NCBI RefSeq assembly: GCF_024347375.1
Contig: NZ_AP025470.1
Location: forward strand, 124,001-188,000
Origin: Vibrio coralliirubri
Lineage (GTDB): Bacteria; Pseudomonadota; Gammaproteobacteria; Enterobacterales; Vibrionaceae
Length of the DNA stretch: 64,000 nucleotides
Direction of reading: 5' to 3'
Shown: positions 31,282 through 40,802 of the stretch, piece after piece
Layout of the letters: the number at the start of each line of letters is the position of its first letter
Numbering within the stretch: the first letter of the stretch is position 1
Made by a program: the position numbers and the translations under genes
Notes under the pieces: model-generated
Told to the model about the DNA's origin: nothing
Seen by the model: only the letters and a program-made list of their open reading frames with translations
The model's database searches: none

Positions 31282-31326
31282 TTATTTTGCCTTCAGTTTT
31301 TAAAAAACTGAAAGTAAAAGCAAAAT
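31282..31326 (+). repeat. Operon-3-specific hairpin between 23S and 5S
   Basis: A hairpin with outer arms ATTTTGC/GCAAAAT and inner arms CTTCAGTTTTT/AAAAACTGAA lies in the 23S-5S spacer of operon 3 only. It shares sequence and layout with the hairpin at 28247-28280. Confidence 0.55.
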
Positions 31327-31327
31327 T

Positions 31328-31447
31328 TGCTTGGCGACCATAGCATTGTGGACCCACCTGATTCCATGCCGAACTCAGAAGTGAAACACAATAGCGCCGA
31401 TGGTAGTGTGGGGCTTCCCCATGTGAGAGTAGGACATCGCCAGGCTT
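31328..31447 (+). rRNA. 5S ribosomal RNA, operon 3
   Basis: The 120-base copy looks identical to the other two. It is followed by tRNA-Asp. Confidence 0.96.
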
Positions 31448-31488
31448 TAAATTTGAACACTTGTCAGCGACGACAAGTATTCCACTGC

Positions 31489-31565
31489 GGAGTGGTAGTT
31501 CAGTTGGTTAGAATACCGGCCTGTCACGCCGGGGGTCGCGGGTTCGAGTCCCGTCCACTCCGCCA
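31489..31565 (+). tRNA. tRNA-Asp (GTC)
   Basis: The 77-base cloverleaf has acceptor GGAGTGG/CCACTCC, anticodon GTC in CTGTCAC and an encoded CCA. It is the distal tRNA of the array, 41 bases after 5S. Confidence 0.97.
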
Positions 31566-31575
31566 CTTATTAGAG

Positions 31576-31605
31576 AAGCCCTGCTAGAAATAGCAGGGCT
31601 TTTTT
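31576..31605 (+). terminator. Strong rho-independent terminator of the rRNA array
   Basis: AGCCCTGCT (31577-31585), loop AGAAAT and AGCAGGGCT (31592-31600) are followed by T5. It is the only hairpin with a clear T-tract found at the end of any of the three operons. Confidence 0.92.
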
Positions 31606-32177
31606 ACATTTGAAGAAAAGTGTTTTGCTTTTAGATTGAATGAGTGCTGTAAAGACACTGAGCTCATGCACTTCACGCAATTCCCACACATATTAGAAAG
31701 CCTAGTCTGACGACTAGGCTTTCGTCGTTTCCGGCGTATGTGTTTTGGGTTTTGGCTACAGATCCTTATCGCTAGCTGTGAAGTACTTCTCTATATATCG
31801 GGAGGTGCTGCTTGGGAATATAGGTGGTTACTTCTAACTCAGGTAGTTAAGTTAAAATAAGACAGAGCATCAAATTTGGGAGATTCTGAGTGCTTTCTAT
31901 GTGAGATACACTAACACGCTCATACCTCGTTGTAGGTTATACGAACGTTATTGCTTTTAATACGTAGAGGGTAATTATCGATTATGTTGGTCTTTGTTTA
32001 ATCGTTCTCTGTACTAGATCCACGTATCTGGAACTCTTAGACTGACTAAGGAAAAGGTACGATGTTTAATACTTCCAGCTATCACAATCACTATGAATAA
32101 ATGGAGATGTTGACTCGAAAGACCATCAAGCAAACCTATCTCGCTATCTCGCTATCTCGCTATCTCGTAGATACAAA
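31606..32177. other. Gene-poor intergenic stretch with an orphan hairpin
   Basis: No convincing gene is seen in about 570 bases. A perfect hairpin, AAAGCCTAGTC (31697-31707) and GACTAGGCTTT (31712-31722) with a four-base loop, resembles a terminator without a gene to serve. At 32062-32100 a 12-codon frame (MFNTSSYHNHYE) follows a good Shine-Dalgarno sequence (AAGGAAAAGG); its reality is doubtful. Confidence 0.5.
32136..32167. repeat. Octamer tandem repeat (CTATCTCG)4
   Basis: Four exact head-to-tail copies of CTATCTCG lie just beyond the pssA terminator. Such arrays can change copy number by slippage. No open frame runs through it, so phase variation of a coding sequence is unlikely. Confidence 0.9.
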
Positions 32178-32201
32178 AACGCCTAGCGTTTGCTAGGCGT
32201 T
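32178..32201 (-). terminator. Terminator of pssA
   Basis: AACGCCTAGC and GCTAGGCGTT form a ten-pair stem with loop GTTT. On the minus strand it is followed by T-rich sequence (TTGTAT), 25 bases past the pssA stop. Confidence 0.8.
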
Positions 32202-32226
32202 GATAAATAGTGTTTTGATACACCGA

Positions 32227-33567
32227 CTACAGTATTTGTTTGAGCACTCTGTCGGCTTTTACACGAGTGATCTTACGAATCAATTTCTGAACTTCCATAG
32301 GGTAGCTCTCTACCTTATCTAACTGCTTATAAGTACAGATAAGCTGAGTGTGTTGAAGGATATTATCGACTTCAGCCTGGAACTTATCAGTTAGGTGATG
32401 GTAGTTATCTTGGATAAAGATACCGTTCTCTAGATCTAGCTTCCAGGCGCGAGGGTTTAGGTTATTACCTGTTAGTAGCATGTAGCGCTTATCTACCCAT
32501 ATGCCCTTTAGGTGGAAGCTATTGGAATCGTGTTGCCAAAGTCGAATTGATAGATTACGGCTAGCAATATGAGCTTCATTCGCTTTAGCGAAACGGCGTA
32601 AGTTCAGTTCGTAAAGGTATGGCAAACCACCAATCGTTTTAAACTCTTCTTCTGGTGAGATAAAGAAATCATTCGCTGTCTTATCACCAACAACAATGCT
32701 GACCTTTACGCCACGCTTAAGTGCTTTCTTCACTTCTTTAGCTAGGCTAGGTGGGAAGTTGAAGTAAGGTGTGCAGATAAAGATTTCATCTTTAGCTTGA
32801 GCGACGAGTTGATTGATCCCCTGATTCAGACGGTTACGTCTTTTACCGATACCAACCAATGGTGTTACAGCAACTTGGTCTGCTGAAACCTCTTGACCAT
32901 CGAATTGATACTGAGATCTTGCCAATGATGCACGAAACTGACGAATCGCTGGTTTCAGTTCTTTGGTCGCAGGCTTGTTCTTATCAGCTAGGTCATAAAC
33001 AGCGCTGTCCGCAACCATCTGTTCGTGTACGTAGGCAAACATTGAGTCAGCAAGAGCCGCGTTGTTTAAAACGTGGTAACGATCAAAGCGATAGCGGTCA
33101 TGGTAATTCAGGTAGATATTGTTAAGGCTTGCACCGCTGTATATTACGCTGTCATCGACGATAAAGCCTTTTAAGTGCAATACGCCAAAGACTTCTTTGC
33201 CGCGAACAGGAATGCCATAGACAGGTACAGAATGCTGATATCTTTCTGCAAACTCTTTATACATGGCTGCATTGCCTTCAGAAGACTCTGCACCAATCAA
33301 TCCGCGTTGCGCTCGGTGCCAATCGACACAAACGCTTACGTCTAATTCTGGATTCTTTTGCTTTGCTTCATATAAGGCAGTTAGGATCTCACGGCCAGCC
33401 TCATCATCTTCAAGATACAAAGCGACTAAACTAATACGAGTCGTTGCGCGAGATATCTCATCAAGTAGGCGAGTTCGAAACTCTTGCGCTGATAGTAGTA
33501 CTTCAAACTTGTCAGGATTCTGCGCTATGGTTGGCAACTGTATGAATGGATTCCTACTGGCAATCAT
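32227..33567 (-). CDS. pssA: CDP-diacylglycerol--serine O-phosphatidyltransferase PssA
   Basis: PssA makes phosphatidylserine from CDP-diacylglycerol and serine, the first step towards phosphatidylethanolamine. The protein has 446 residues (451 in E. coli). It belongs to the phospholipase D superfamily, and both HKD motifs are intact: HLKGFIVDD with H131, K133 and D138, and HLKGIWVDK with H352, K354 and D359. There is no membrane segment, which fits the gram-negative type-I enzyme that associates with ribosomes and membranes. A terminator follows. Other phospholipid genes in the window are plsB and dgkA. Confidence 0.96.
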   Translation of the reverse strand: MIASRNPFIQLPTIAQNPDKFEVLLSAQEFRTRLLDEISRATTRISLVALYLEDDEAGREILTALYEAKQKNPELDVSVCVDWHRAQRGLIGAESSEGNAAMYKEFAERYQHSVPVYGIPVRGKEVFGVLHLKGFIVDDSVIYSGASLNNIYLNYHDRYRFDRYHVLNNAALADSMFAYVHEQMVADSAVYDLADKNKPATKELKPAIRQFRASLARSQYQFDGQEVSADQVAVTPLVGIGKRRNRLNQGINQLVAQAKDEIFICTPYFNFPPSLAKEVKKALKRGVKVSIVVGDKTANDFFISPEEEFKTIGGLPYLYELNLRRFAKANEAHIASRNLSIRLWQHDSNSFHLKGIWVDKRYMLLTGNNLNPRAWKLDLENGIFIQDNYHHLTDKFQAEVDNILQHTQLICTYKQLDKVESYPMEVQKLIRKITRVKADRVLKQIL

Positions 33568-33658
33568 ATTGACTGTTTTACCTTAAAAATATGCAAAATT
33601 GCGAACCTTTAATTTTACCAAAGGGATACCACCAAATACTAGATAATCGAGGCATTCT

Positions 33659-34090
33659 CTAACAAATTTGCTGATAATGCATAGGAATGAGATCTTTTCC
33701 GCTATTCGAATAGCGCTCGTATAAAACTCTTAAACCATTTGGTAGATCTTTAGGGTCTACTTGTACGAATTTGTGTCGCGCGTAAAAATTGGTGAGATGA
33801 GCGTACGCAAAGCAGTAATCGTCTTCGGTAAGCGTATGTTGCGCACAATAATCCATAAGCTGGGAGCCTAATTGCTGACCACGATGTTGTTTTGATATAG
33901 CCATACCGGTAAGTAAGCGACTATTTTCTATTGTACGAAAACGCACGACACCGCACAGCTCGTTCTCCAGTAATAACGAGTAGATCAGTTCACTCTTATT
34001 CGTTTTTCCCGTTGGGTAGTGTTCTTTATAGAAACGTTTAACTAGGGGAACCTTTACTGGGTCTAATTGAGTAATGATGACATTGTTCAT
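33659..34090 (-). CDS. GNAT-family N-acetyltransferase
   Basis: The product has 143 residues. The acetyl-CoA-binding signature is visible as GMAISKQHRGQQLGSQLMDYC, split here as GMAISKQHRGQQLG then SQLMDYC, with the Q/RxxGxG/A-like QHRGQQLG loop near residues 68-77. NFYARHKF resembles the usual FYxxxGF strand. The substrate cannot be told from sequence. It lies between pssA (same strand, 91-base gap) and divergent murB. I know no fixed partner for it. Confidence 0.8.
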   Translation of the reverse strand: MNNVIITQLDPVKVPLVKRFYKEHYPTGKTNKSELIYSLLLENELCGVVRFRTIENSRLLTGMAISKQHRGQQLGSQLMDYCAQHTLTEDDYCFAYAHLTNFYARHKFVQVDPKDLPNGLRVLYERYSNSGKDLIPMHYQQIC

Positions 34091-34156
34091 TCAGTCACTG
34101 CGCCATTGGTTTATCTGCTGTAGAATGACCGCAGTGTAAGTTAATTGAATATCGCC

Positions 34157-35203
34157 ATGCAATTCCATCTCAATGCTAGTTTAAAAAATGTTCATACTTT
34201 TTCCATCGATCAGACGTGTGATGCGTTGGTTGAAGTCACCACTACCGAAGAACTGATTTCGCTTTACAAAGACCCTAAATGGTCAGCTTTGCCTAAGTTG
34301 ATACTGGGTAAGGGCAGTAATATGCTTTTTACGGAGCACTTCGCTGGCCTGGTCATTGTGAATAAATTAGCCGGGATTGAGCTGGCCGAGACGGACAGTC
34401 ATCACCTACTGCATGTAAGTGGTGGCGAGGATTGGCCAAGCTTGGTTGAGTGGAGTGTGGATAAGGGGTTGGGTGGTCTAGAGAATCTAGCAATGATACC
34501 CGGCTGTTCAGGCTCTGCTCCGATTCAGAATATTGGTGCGTATGGTGTTGAGCTACAAGACGTATGCGAGTATGTCGATATTCTATGTCTGGATACTTAT
34601 ACAGTTAAGCGATTAAGCAAAGAAGAGTGTCTCTTTGGTTACCGAGATTCTATCTTCAAACACGCTCTTTACGGTAAAGCGATTGTTGTTGCGATTGGTT
34701 TAACGTTGCCGAAAGAGTGGGAGCCATGTAATCACTATGGTCCGTTAAAAAGCCTAGCAGCCGATACGCTCTCTCCTCGCACTATATTTGATGAAGTGTG
34801 TGCTATCCGTTCAAGTAAGCTGCCTGACCCTAGAGTACAAGGGAATGCGGGCAGCTTCTTCAAAAACCCTGTGATCACCAAAGATCATTTTGATCGCCTG
34901 TTAGCTCTATACCCAAACATTGTCGGCTATGAGAGTAATGACATGATCAAAGTCGCTGCTGGCTGGTTGATTGATCAATGCCAGTTCAAGGGCGTGACAG
35001 AAGGTGGTGCTCAGGTTCACCCCAACCAAGCATTGGTTATCATCAATTTTGATGAGGCTTCAGCTTTGGATGTCCTTAAGCTTGCAGAGCGAGTACGCCA
35101 GTCCGTTTTGAATAAATTCGATATTCGATTGGAACATGAAGTGCGCTTTATGGGACGAGACTGCGAGACAAACCTGGACAAGGCTTTGGAGTCATTGGCA
35201 TGA
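34157..35203 (+). CDS. murB: UDP-N-acetylenolpyruvoylglucosamine reductase MurB
   Basis: MurB reduces UDP-GlcNAc-enolpyruvate to UDP-MurNAc with NADPH through bound FAD, the second step of peptidoglycan precursor synthesis. The product is 348 residues from the ATG at 34157 (MQFHLNASLKNVHTF); an upstream in-frame TTG at 34145 seems less likely. Motifs seen are LGKGSNMLF, IPGCSGSAPIQNIGAYGVE, CLFGYRDSIFK, GNAGSFFKNP with the catalytic Ser, and LEHEVRFMG with the catalytic Glu. It is a type I MurB, as in E. coli. Its stop overlaps the birA start (ATGA), so the two are translationally coupled. Confidence 0.96.
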   Translation: MQFHLNASLKNVHTFSIDQTCDALVEVTTTEELISLYKDPKWSALPKLILGKGSNMLFTEHFAGLVIVNKLAGIELAETDSHHLLHVSGGEDWPSLVEWSVDKGLGGLENLAMIPGCSGSAPIQNIGAYGVELQDVCEYVDILCLDTYTVKRLSKEECLFGYRDSIFKHALYGKAIVVAIGLTLPKEWEPCNHYGPLKSLAADTLSPRTIFDEVCAIRSSKLPDPRVQGNAGSFFKNPVITKDHFDRLLALYPNIVGYESNDMIKVAAGWLIDQCQFKGVTEGGAQVHPNQALVIINFDEASALDVLKLAERVRQSVLNKFDIRLEHEVRFMGRDCETNLDKALESLA

Positions 35204-36165
35204 GAGAACACAGTACCAAGCTTGCGCTATTGAGATGCCTTGCTGACGGTGAGTTTCATTCAGGTGAAGACCTAGGTGAAATGATTGGTGTATCACGAGC
35301 GGCTATCAGTAAACACATTAAGGGTATTCAAGAGTGGGGTTTAGATATCTATCGAGTACAAGGCAAGGGCTACAAGCTAGCCAGTCGTTTAGATATGCTT
35401 GACCAAGAAAAATTGTCTGCAGTGAGTCGCGATGCTTCTCTTGAGCTGATTCCAATCATAGGATCTACAAACCAGCACCTATTAGAGCGTACTAACACCC
35501 TCGAATCGGGTTCTGTCTGTATTGCTGAATATCAAGCTGCGGGTCGTGGACGCCGTGGACGAGAGTGGGTATCGCCATTCGGTGCAAACCTCTATCTTTC
35601 AATGTATTGGAGACTTGACGCAGGGATGGCTGCCGCGATGGGCTTAAGCCTTGTGGTTGGTGTGGCTGTTGTTGAAGCTTTGGAAGAAATGGGTGTAGAA
35701 GGAGTAAAGCTCAAATGGCCGAACGACCTCTACCACAATGATAAGAAGCTTGCAGGTATCTTGGTCGAGCTGTCAGGACAGTCTGGTGGCGCTGCGCATA
35801 TTGTGATTGGTTTAGGGCTAAACTTATCCATGGATCCAACAACATCAGGTATTGGCCAGCCATGGACTTCCCTTAAAGAAGTGTGTGATGGAAAGGTGCC
35901 TGACCGTAATCAATTAGCGCAGGCTCTGATCAATGCTTGGGATAAGTCACTTGTCGACTATGAGTTGAAAGGAATGTCCAATTTTGTAGAGCGTTGGAAC
36001 CGCTTGGATAATTTCTTAGGTCGCAATGTTAGATTGATCATTGGACCTAGAGAAATTGAAGGTGTTGTTCAAGGCATCGATGAACAAGGTGCTGTATTGC
36101 TCAAAACTGAGAATGGTGTCGAGAGCTATATTGGTGGCGAGATATCGCTAAGAAAAGGCGACTAA
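35200..36165 (+). CDS. birA: Biotin--protein ligase and biotin operon repressor BirA
   Basis: BirA makes biotinyl-5'-AMP, transfers biotin to the AccB subunit, and represses the biotin genes. The 321-residue protein has an N-terminal winged helix (about 1-60, GVSRAAISKHIKGIQEWG), the catalytic domain with GRGRRGREWVSPFGANLYLS, split as GRGRRGREW and SPFGANLYLS, then LKWPNDLYHNDKKLAGILVE, split as LKWPNDLY and KKLAGILVE, and a C-terminal SH3-like domain. Having the DNA-binding domain makes it the bifunctional type. It overlaps murB by four bases and ends seven bases before convergent coaA. Confidence 0.96.
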   Translation: MREHSTKLALLRCLADGEFHSGEDLGEMIGVSRAAISKHIKGIQEWGLDIYRVQGKGYKLASRLDMLDQEKLSAVSRDASLELIPIIGSTNQHLLERTNTLESGSVCIAEYQAAGRGRRGREWVSPFGANLYLSMYWRLDAGMAAAMGLSLVVGVAVVEALEEMGVEGVKLKWPNDLYHNDKKLAGILVELSGQSGGAAHIVIGLGLNLSMDPTTSGIGQPWTSLKEVCDGKVPDRNQLAQALINAWDKSLVDYELKGMSNFVERWNRLDNFLGRNVRLIIGPREIEGVVQGIDEQGAVLLKTENGVESYIGGEISLRKGD

Positions 36166-36172
36166 GGCGTTA

Positions 36173-37096
36173 CTATTTTCTTAGTAACACTTCTTCAACC
36201 ATATGATCTGCGCCTTTACGTAGAATCAGGTGAGCCCTTTCTCTTGTCGGAAGGATATTTTGTTCAAGGTTCAAGCCATTAATTGAACTCCAGATACCTT
36301 CCGCTTTATCCAATGCGGCTTGGTTCGATAATTTAGTGTAATGACTAAAGTAAGAGCCAGGCTTAGTAAACGCACCATCGCGGAATTTCATAAAACGATT
36401 GACGTACCACTCTTTGATTTGTTGGCTATCAGCGTCAACATAGAGTGAGAAATCAAGGAAGTCTGAAATAAACACGCGATGTGGCTCGTGTGGATAATTC
36501 ATTCCGGTTTGTAAAACATTAAGCCCTTCAATAATAAGCACATCTGGTAGGTCGACGCACTTAACGTCATCAGTAATATTGTACGTAAGATGCGAGTATA
36601 CAGGGGCTGTGACATTTCTCTTACATGCCTTTACATCCGAAACAAAGCTCACTAAACGCTTGATATCGTAAGACTCCGGAAAGCCCTTTTTGCTCATCAA
36701 CCCTTTCTCTTCTAACACCTCGTTTGGATATAAAAAGCCATCGGTTGTCACTAGTTCAACTTTTGGGTGATTTTCCCAGCGAGAGAGTAGGGCTTTAAGC
36801 AGACGCGCAGTGGTACTTTTGCCAACGGCTACGCTACCCGCAATACCGATGATAAAAGGTGGCGCTTTCTCTTTCTTATCTAGAAATTGGTGGAGTACCG
36901 AGTTTCTATTCTGTCTGGCTGCCACATAGAGGTTCAATAGACGAGATAACGGTAGATAGATCTCTACTGCCTCTTCCATTGTGAGCTTTTCATTGATGCC
37001 TTGAAGCTCTTTTAAGTCGCTCTCAGAAAGTGTCATCGGAACTAAATTCCTTAGCTCAGACCAACGTTCGCGGTCAAATGACATAAATGGGCTCAT
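36173..37096 (-). CDS. coaA: Pantothenate kinase, type I
   Basis: CoaA phosphorylates pantothenate, the first and feedback-limited step of coenzyme A synthesis. Type I is shown by the P-loop [46 protein letters not shown] and [13 protein letters not shown], all close to E. coli CoaA. I chose the ATG at 37096 ([12 protein letters not shown], 307 residues) rather than an upstream TTG at 37120, because it matches the family's MTPYLQFDR-type start. The gene is convergent with birA, as in E. coli. Confidence 0.95.
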   Translation of the reverse strand: MSPFMSFDRERWSELRNLVPMTLSESDLKELQGINEKLTMEEAVEIYLPLSRLLNLYVAARQNRNSVLHQFLDKKEKAPPFIIGIAGSVAVGKSTTARLLKALLSRWENHPKVELVTTDGFLYPNEVLEEKGLMSKKGFPESYDIKRLVSFVSDVKACKRNVTAPVYSHLTYNITDDVKCVDLPDVLIIEGLNVLQTGMNYPHEPHRVFISDFLDFSLYVDADSQQIKEWYVNRFMKFRDGAFTKPGSYFSHYTKLSNQAALDKAEGIWSSINGLNLEQNILPTRERAHLILRKGADHMVEEVLLRK

Positions 37097-37264
37097 ACAA
37101 AACTCTATAGTGGATAACAAAACAAGTGCATGGAAAATACATCAAGCGATAGATAAATAAAATATCTTCCTGTACTAGATGCGGGTTAAAGACGTAAACC
37201 TTGAGCTAAATAGCCGTATGTAGGAGTTTGCTCAGAGAATTTTGCACTTTTTTTCAATTTGCTA

Positions 37265-37293
37265 TTGCAAGGTGGAAAATCATTCAATAAAAT
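37265..37293 (+). promoter_or_regulatory. Promoter of the tRNA-tuf operon
   Basis: TTGCAA (37265-37270), a 17-base spacer and TAAAAT (37288-37293) are followed by GCGCCCC. The GC-rich discriminator is typical of stringently controlled stable-RNA promoters. It lies 14 bases before the first tRNA. Confidence 0.75.
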
Positions 37294-37306
37294 GCGCCCC
37301 ACTTGT

Positions 37307-37382
<76 letters not shown>

Positions 37383-37426
37383 CTTTCTCCCTTCCTTTAA
37401 AGCAAGCGAGAGAAAGCTCAAAATTT

Positions 37427-37511
<85 letters not shown>

Positions 37512-37550
37512 TATTCTAAAGGTTAAATAGCTCAAACAGAGTTACGTGTT

Positions 37551-37625
<75 letters not shown>

Positions 37626-37638
37626 ACTCATTTTGTGT

Positions 37639-37714
37639 GCTGATATAGCTCAGTCGGTAGAGCGCACCCTTGGTAAGGGTGAGGTCCCCAGTTCGACTCT
37701 GGGTATTAGCACCA
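37639..37714 (+). tRNA. tRNA-Thr (GGT)
   Basis: The 76-base sequence has acceptor GCTGATA/TATTAGC with one G-U pair, anticodon GGT in TTGGTAA and an encoded CCA. It corresponds to E. coli thrT and precedes tuf. Confidence 0.97.
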
Positions 37715-37808
37715 GTCTAAAGCTTCTTCTCCTTTAATAAAGAAAACCATTTTTTTGGTTGCGTGGTCTTATTTTAAGCCACCTAATCCGTACCTAGAGG
37801 GACACCCC

Positions 37809-38993
37809 ATGTCTAAAGAAAAATTTGAACGTACGAAACCGCACGTAAACGTTGGTACTATCGGCCACGTTGACCACGGTAAAACAACTCTAACTGCTGC
37901 TATCTGTACTACACTTGCAAAAGTGTACGGTGGTGTTGCTAAAGATTTCGCATCTATCGATAACGCTCCAGAAGAGCGTGAGCGCGGTATCACAATCGCA
38001 ACTTCTCACGTTGAGTACGACACTCCAGCACGTCACTACGCACACGTAGACTGTCCAGGACACGCGGATTATGTTAAAAACATGATCACTGGTGCTGCAC
38101 AAATGGACGGCGGTATCCTAGTTGTTGCTGCGACTGACGGCCCTATGCCTCAAACTCGTGAGCACATCCTACTTGGTCGTCAAGTTGGTATCCCTTACAT
38201 CATCGTATTCATGAACAAATGTGACATGGTAGATGACGAAGAGCTACTTGAGCTAGTTGAGATGGAAGTTCGTGAACTTCTTTCTGAATACGACTTCCCA
38301 GGTGATGACCTACCAGTTATCCAAGGTTCTGCACTTGGCGCACTAAACGGCGAGAAGCAGTGGGAAGATAAGATCGTTGAGCTTGCAGAAGCACTAGATT
38401 CTTACATCCCTGAGCCTGAGCGTGCAGTTGACCAACCGTTCCTACTACCAATTGAAGATGTATTCTCAATCCAAGGTCGTGGTACTGTTGTAACTGGTCG
38501 TATCGAGCGCGGTATCCTACGTGTAGGTGACGAAGTAGAAATCGTTGGTATCAAAGAGACTACTCTTACTACTTGTACTGGTGTTGAAATGTTCCGTAAA
38601 CTGCTTGACGAAGGTCGTGCAGGTGAGAACGTTGGTGCACTTCTACGTGGTACTAAGCGTGATGACGTTGAACGTGGTCAAGTACTTTCTGCGAAAGGTT
38701 CTATCAACCCACACACTAAGTTTGAGTCTGAAGTATACGTACTTTCTAAAGACGAAGGCGGCCGTCACACTCCTTTCTTCAAAGGTTACCGTCCACAGTT
38801 CTACTTCCGTACAACTGACGTAACAGGCGATATCACTCTACCTGAAGGCGTAGAAATGGTAATGCCAGGTGACAACGTTCAAATGACTGTTGAGCTAATC
38901 GCTCCAATCGCAATGGACGAAGGTCTACGTTTCGCAATCCGCGAAGGTGGCCGTACAGTTGGTGCTGGTGTTGTAGCTAAAATCTTTGCATAA
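37809..38993 (+). CDS. tuf: Elongation factor Tu
   Basis: EF-Tu delivers aminoacyl-tRNA to the ribosome as a GTP complex. The 394-residue product starts [19 protein letters not shown] at the ATG at 37809, with GAGG at 37798-37801 upstream. The GTPase motifs are GHVDHGKT (P-loop), DCPGH (switch II) and NKCD. Domains II and III follow, ending VVAKIFA. It is last in the tRNA-Thr-Tyr-Gly-Thr operon, like E. coli tufB. Codon use is strongly biased, as in highly expressed genes. A second tuf copy probably exists elsewhere in the genome. Confidence 0.98.
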   Translation: MSKEKFERTKPHVNVGTIGHVDHGKTTLTAAICTTLAKVYGGVAKDFASIDNAPEERERGITIATSHVEYDTPARHYAHVDCPGHADYVKNMITGAAQMDGGILVVAATDGPMPQTREHILLGRQVGIPYIIVFMNKCDMVDDEELLELVEMEVRELLSEYDFPGDDLPVIQGSALGALNGEKQWEDKIVELAEALDSYIPEPERAVDQPFLLPIEDVFSIQGRGTVVTGRIERGILRVGDEVEIVGIKETTLTTCTGVEMFRKLLDEGRAGENVGALLRGTKRDDVERGQVLSAKGSINPHTKFESEVYVLSKDEGGRHTPFFKGYRPQFYFRTTDVTGDITLPEGVEMVMPGDNVQMTVELIAPIAMDEGLRFAIREGGRTVGAGVVAKIFA

Positions 38994-39012
38994 GATTTGA
39001 CGAACCACTAGT

Positions 39013-39040
39013 AAAAAGGGCATCATTTGATGCCCTTTTT
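39013..39040 (+). terminator. Terminator after tuf
   Basis: AAAAAGGGCATCA (39013-39025) and TGATGCCCTTTTT (39028-39040) form a perfect stem with a T-tract. It separates tuf from secE-nusG. Confidence 0.92.
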
Positions 39041-39216
39041 CTGCGCTAAAAAAAGAGTTGGATGTTTTGACATCGATTTTTGCTCTTAGCAAAGAATTAA
39101 ACGGTCTTTTTGACTAAAATGACTGTTAGATGTGTTGTTTTGCAACGCAAAGGAATGTGCCCTGCAACAGCGGGGTTATTGTCGTCTATATTTAAGACTT
39201 ATCACAGGTTGGTTTT

Positions 39217-39594
39217 ATGAAAGCAAACGCTGAAACTCCTGATAGCTCAGGTGCAGCAGATACAATGAAGTGGATTGTCGCTTTTGTTCTGTTGGCTGCT
39301 GCTGTTGTGGGTAATTACCTGTATGGTGAATTGTCTGTTGTAATTCGCGCTGCAGGTGTAGTTGTGCTGATTGCTGCCGCACTAGGCGTTGCAGCAACAA
39401 CAACTAAAGGTAAAGCTGCGATCGATTTTGCAAAAGAATCTCGTATGGAGATTCGTAAAGTTGTTTGGCCTACTCGCCAAGAAACTATGCAAACTACATT
39501 GATCGTTTTAGCTGTATGTATTGTTATGTCTCTAGTGCTTTGGGGAATTGACGGCATTATGGTCCGTCTAGTTTCTCTAGCAACTGGGGTGTAG
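39217..39594 (+). CDS. secE: Preprotein translocase subunit SecE
   Basis: SecE is the essential membrane subunit that clamps SecY in the SecYEG channel. The 125-residue product has three predicted transmembrane helices like the E. coli form (127 residues): about 19-37, 43-60 and 96-118. The conserved amphipathic segment before the third helix is [19 protein letters not shown]. It is followed 13 bases after its stop by nusG, the usual secE-nusG operon. Confidence 0.96.
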   Translation: MKANAETPDSSGAADTMKWIVAFVLLAAAVVGNYLYGELSVVIRAAGVVVLIAAALGVAATTTKGKAAIDFAKESRMEIRKVVWPTRQETMQTTLIVLAVCIVMSLVLWGIDGIMVRLVSLATGV

Positions 39595-39607
39595 AGGGTT
39601 CTGATTC

Positions 39608-40156
39608 ATGAGTGAAGCTCCAAAAAAACGTTGGTATGTAGTTCAAGCCTTTTCTGGCTTTGAAGGTCGTGTTGCACAGTCGCTACGCGAGCATATTAAA
39701 ATGCACAACATGGAAGAACTATTTGGCGATGTGCTAGTACCTACTGAAGAAGTAGTGGAAATGCGTGCAGGCCAACGCCGTAAAAGTGAACGTAAATTCT
39801 TCCCTGGCTACGTATTAGTTCAAATGATCATGAATGATGAATCATGGCACTTAGTACGCAGCATTCCGCGTGTTATGGGCTTCATTGGTGGTACCTCTGA
39901 TCGTCCTGCACCAATCACTGATAAAGAAGCTGATGCTATCTTGAACCGTCTAGAGAAAGCGAGCGAGTCTCCACGTCCTAAGACAATGTTCGAAGCGGGT
40001 GAAGTGGTTCGTGTGAACGATGGTCCATTTGCTGACTTCAACGGTACTGTTGAAGAAGTAGATTACGAGAAAAGCCGCATTAAGGTATCTGTATCGATCT
40101 TTGGTCGTGCAACACCGGTTGAGCTTGAATTTGGTCAGGTTGAAAAACTGGACTAA
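39608..40156 (+). CDS. nusG: Transcription termination/antitermination factor NusG
   Basis: NusG binds RNA polymerase, aids elongation and Rho termination, and takes part in rRNA antitermination and ribosome coupling. The 182-residue product has the NGN domain (about 1-120: [44 protein letters not shown]) and a C-terminal KOW domain (about 130-182: [20 protein letters not shown]). It acts on the rRNA operons whose boxA sites occur in this window. Confidence 0.97.
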   Translation: MSEAPKKRWYVVQAFSGFEGRVAQSLREHIKMHNMEELFGDVLVPTEEVVEMRAGQRRKSERKFFPGYVLVQMIMNDESWHLVRSIPRVMGFIGGTSDRPAPITDKEADAILNRLEKASESPRPKTMFEAGEVVRVNDGPFADFNGTVEEVDYEKSRIKVSVSIFGRATPVELEFGQVEKLD

Positions 40157-40247
40157 AACTCTAAGCTTTGAACAAGCTGTGGATAAATACTTCGTAAGTT
40201 GTTCAAAATAAAAGAGTATAAAAAATCACCTTTTTAGGGTTGTTAAA

Positions 40248-40281
40248 GGCGCGAATTATGATTATAATTTCGCGCCTTTTT
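40248..40281 (+). terminator. Terminator between nusG and rplK
   Basis: GGCGCGAATTAT and ATAATTTCGCGCC form a stem with one bulge and loop GATT, followed by T5. It separates the secE-nusG and rplKA transcripts. Confidence 0.8.
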
Positions 40282-40369
40282 GCTTCTGTGGAAGTAAAAA
40301 AGAGTTAATTGAATTTATGGGGAGCTCGCCTTGCGGCTAGCGCATGTACCCAAAATATTAGGAAATATC

Positions 40370-40798
40370 ATGGCTAAGAAAGTTGAAGCTTATATCAAAC
40401 TGCAAGTTGCAGCTGGTATGGCAAACCCAAGTCCACCGGTTGGTCCTGCTCTAGGTCAACACGGCGTGAACATCATGGAATTCTGTAAAGCGTTCAACGC
40501 AAAAACAGAATCTGTTGAGAAAGGTCTACCTACTCCAGTAGTTATTACTGTTTACAACGACCGTTCTTTCACGTTCGTAACTAAGACTCCACCTGCTGCT
40601 GTTCTTCTTAAGAAAGCTGCTGGCGTTAAGTCTGGTTCAGGTCGTCCAAACACTGAGAAAGTTGGTACTGTTACTGACGCTCAAGTTCAGGAAATCGCAG
40701 AAACTAAAGCTGCTGATATGACTGGTGCTGACATCGAAGCAATGAAACGTTCTATTGCTGGTACTGCTCGTTCAATGGGCCTAGTGGTAGAGGGATAA
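40370..40798 (+). CDS. rplK: Ribosomal protein L11
   Basis: L11 binds 23S rRNA at the GTPase-associated centre and is needed for RelA activation. The 142-residue product starts [20 protein letters not shown] at the ATG at 40370, with TAGGA at 40358-40362 upstream. Longer frames from upstream starts are not supported. The N-terminal [13 protein letters not shown] motif and C-terminal [14 protein letters not shown] are intact. It precedes rplA by four bases. In E. coli L1 represses this operon at the mRNA leader; the leader here (40282-40369) is long enough for that. Confidence 0.97.
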   Translation: MAKKVEAYIKLQVAAGMANPSPPVGPALGQHGVNIMEFCKAFNAKTESVEKGLPTPVVITVYNDRSFTFVTKTPPAAVLLKKAAGVKSGSGRPNTEKVGTVTDAQVQEIAETKAADMTGADIEAMKRSIAGTARSMGLVVEG

Positions 40799-40802
40799 GA
40801 TC

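Noticed and set aside
32136..32167. CRISPR-like array
   Set aside because: The units are 8 bases with no spacers, so this is a plain tandem repeat. No cas gene is present.
39067..39097. secE promoter with TTGACA at 39067
   Set aside because: The -35 is perfect, but no acceptable -10 lies at 16-18 bases; the nearest, AAGAAT, needs a 19-base spacer.
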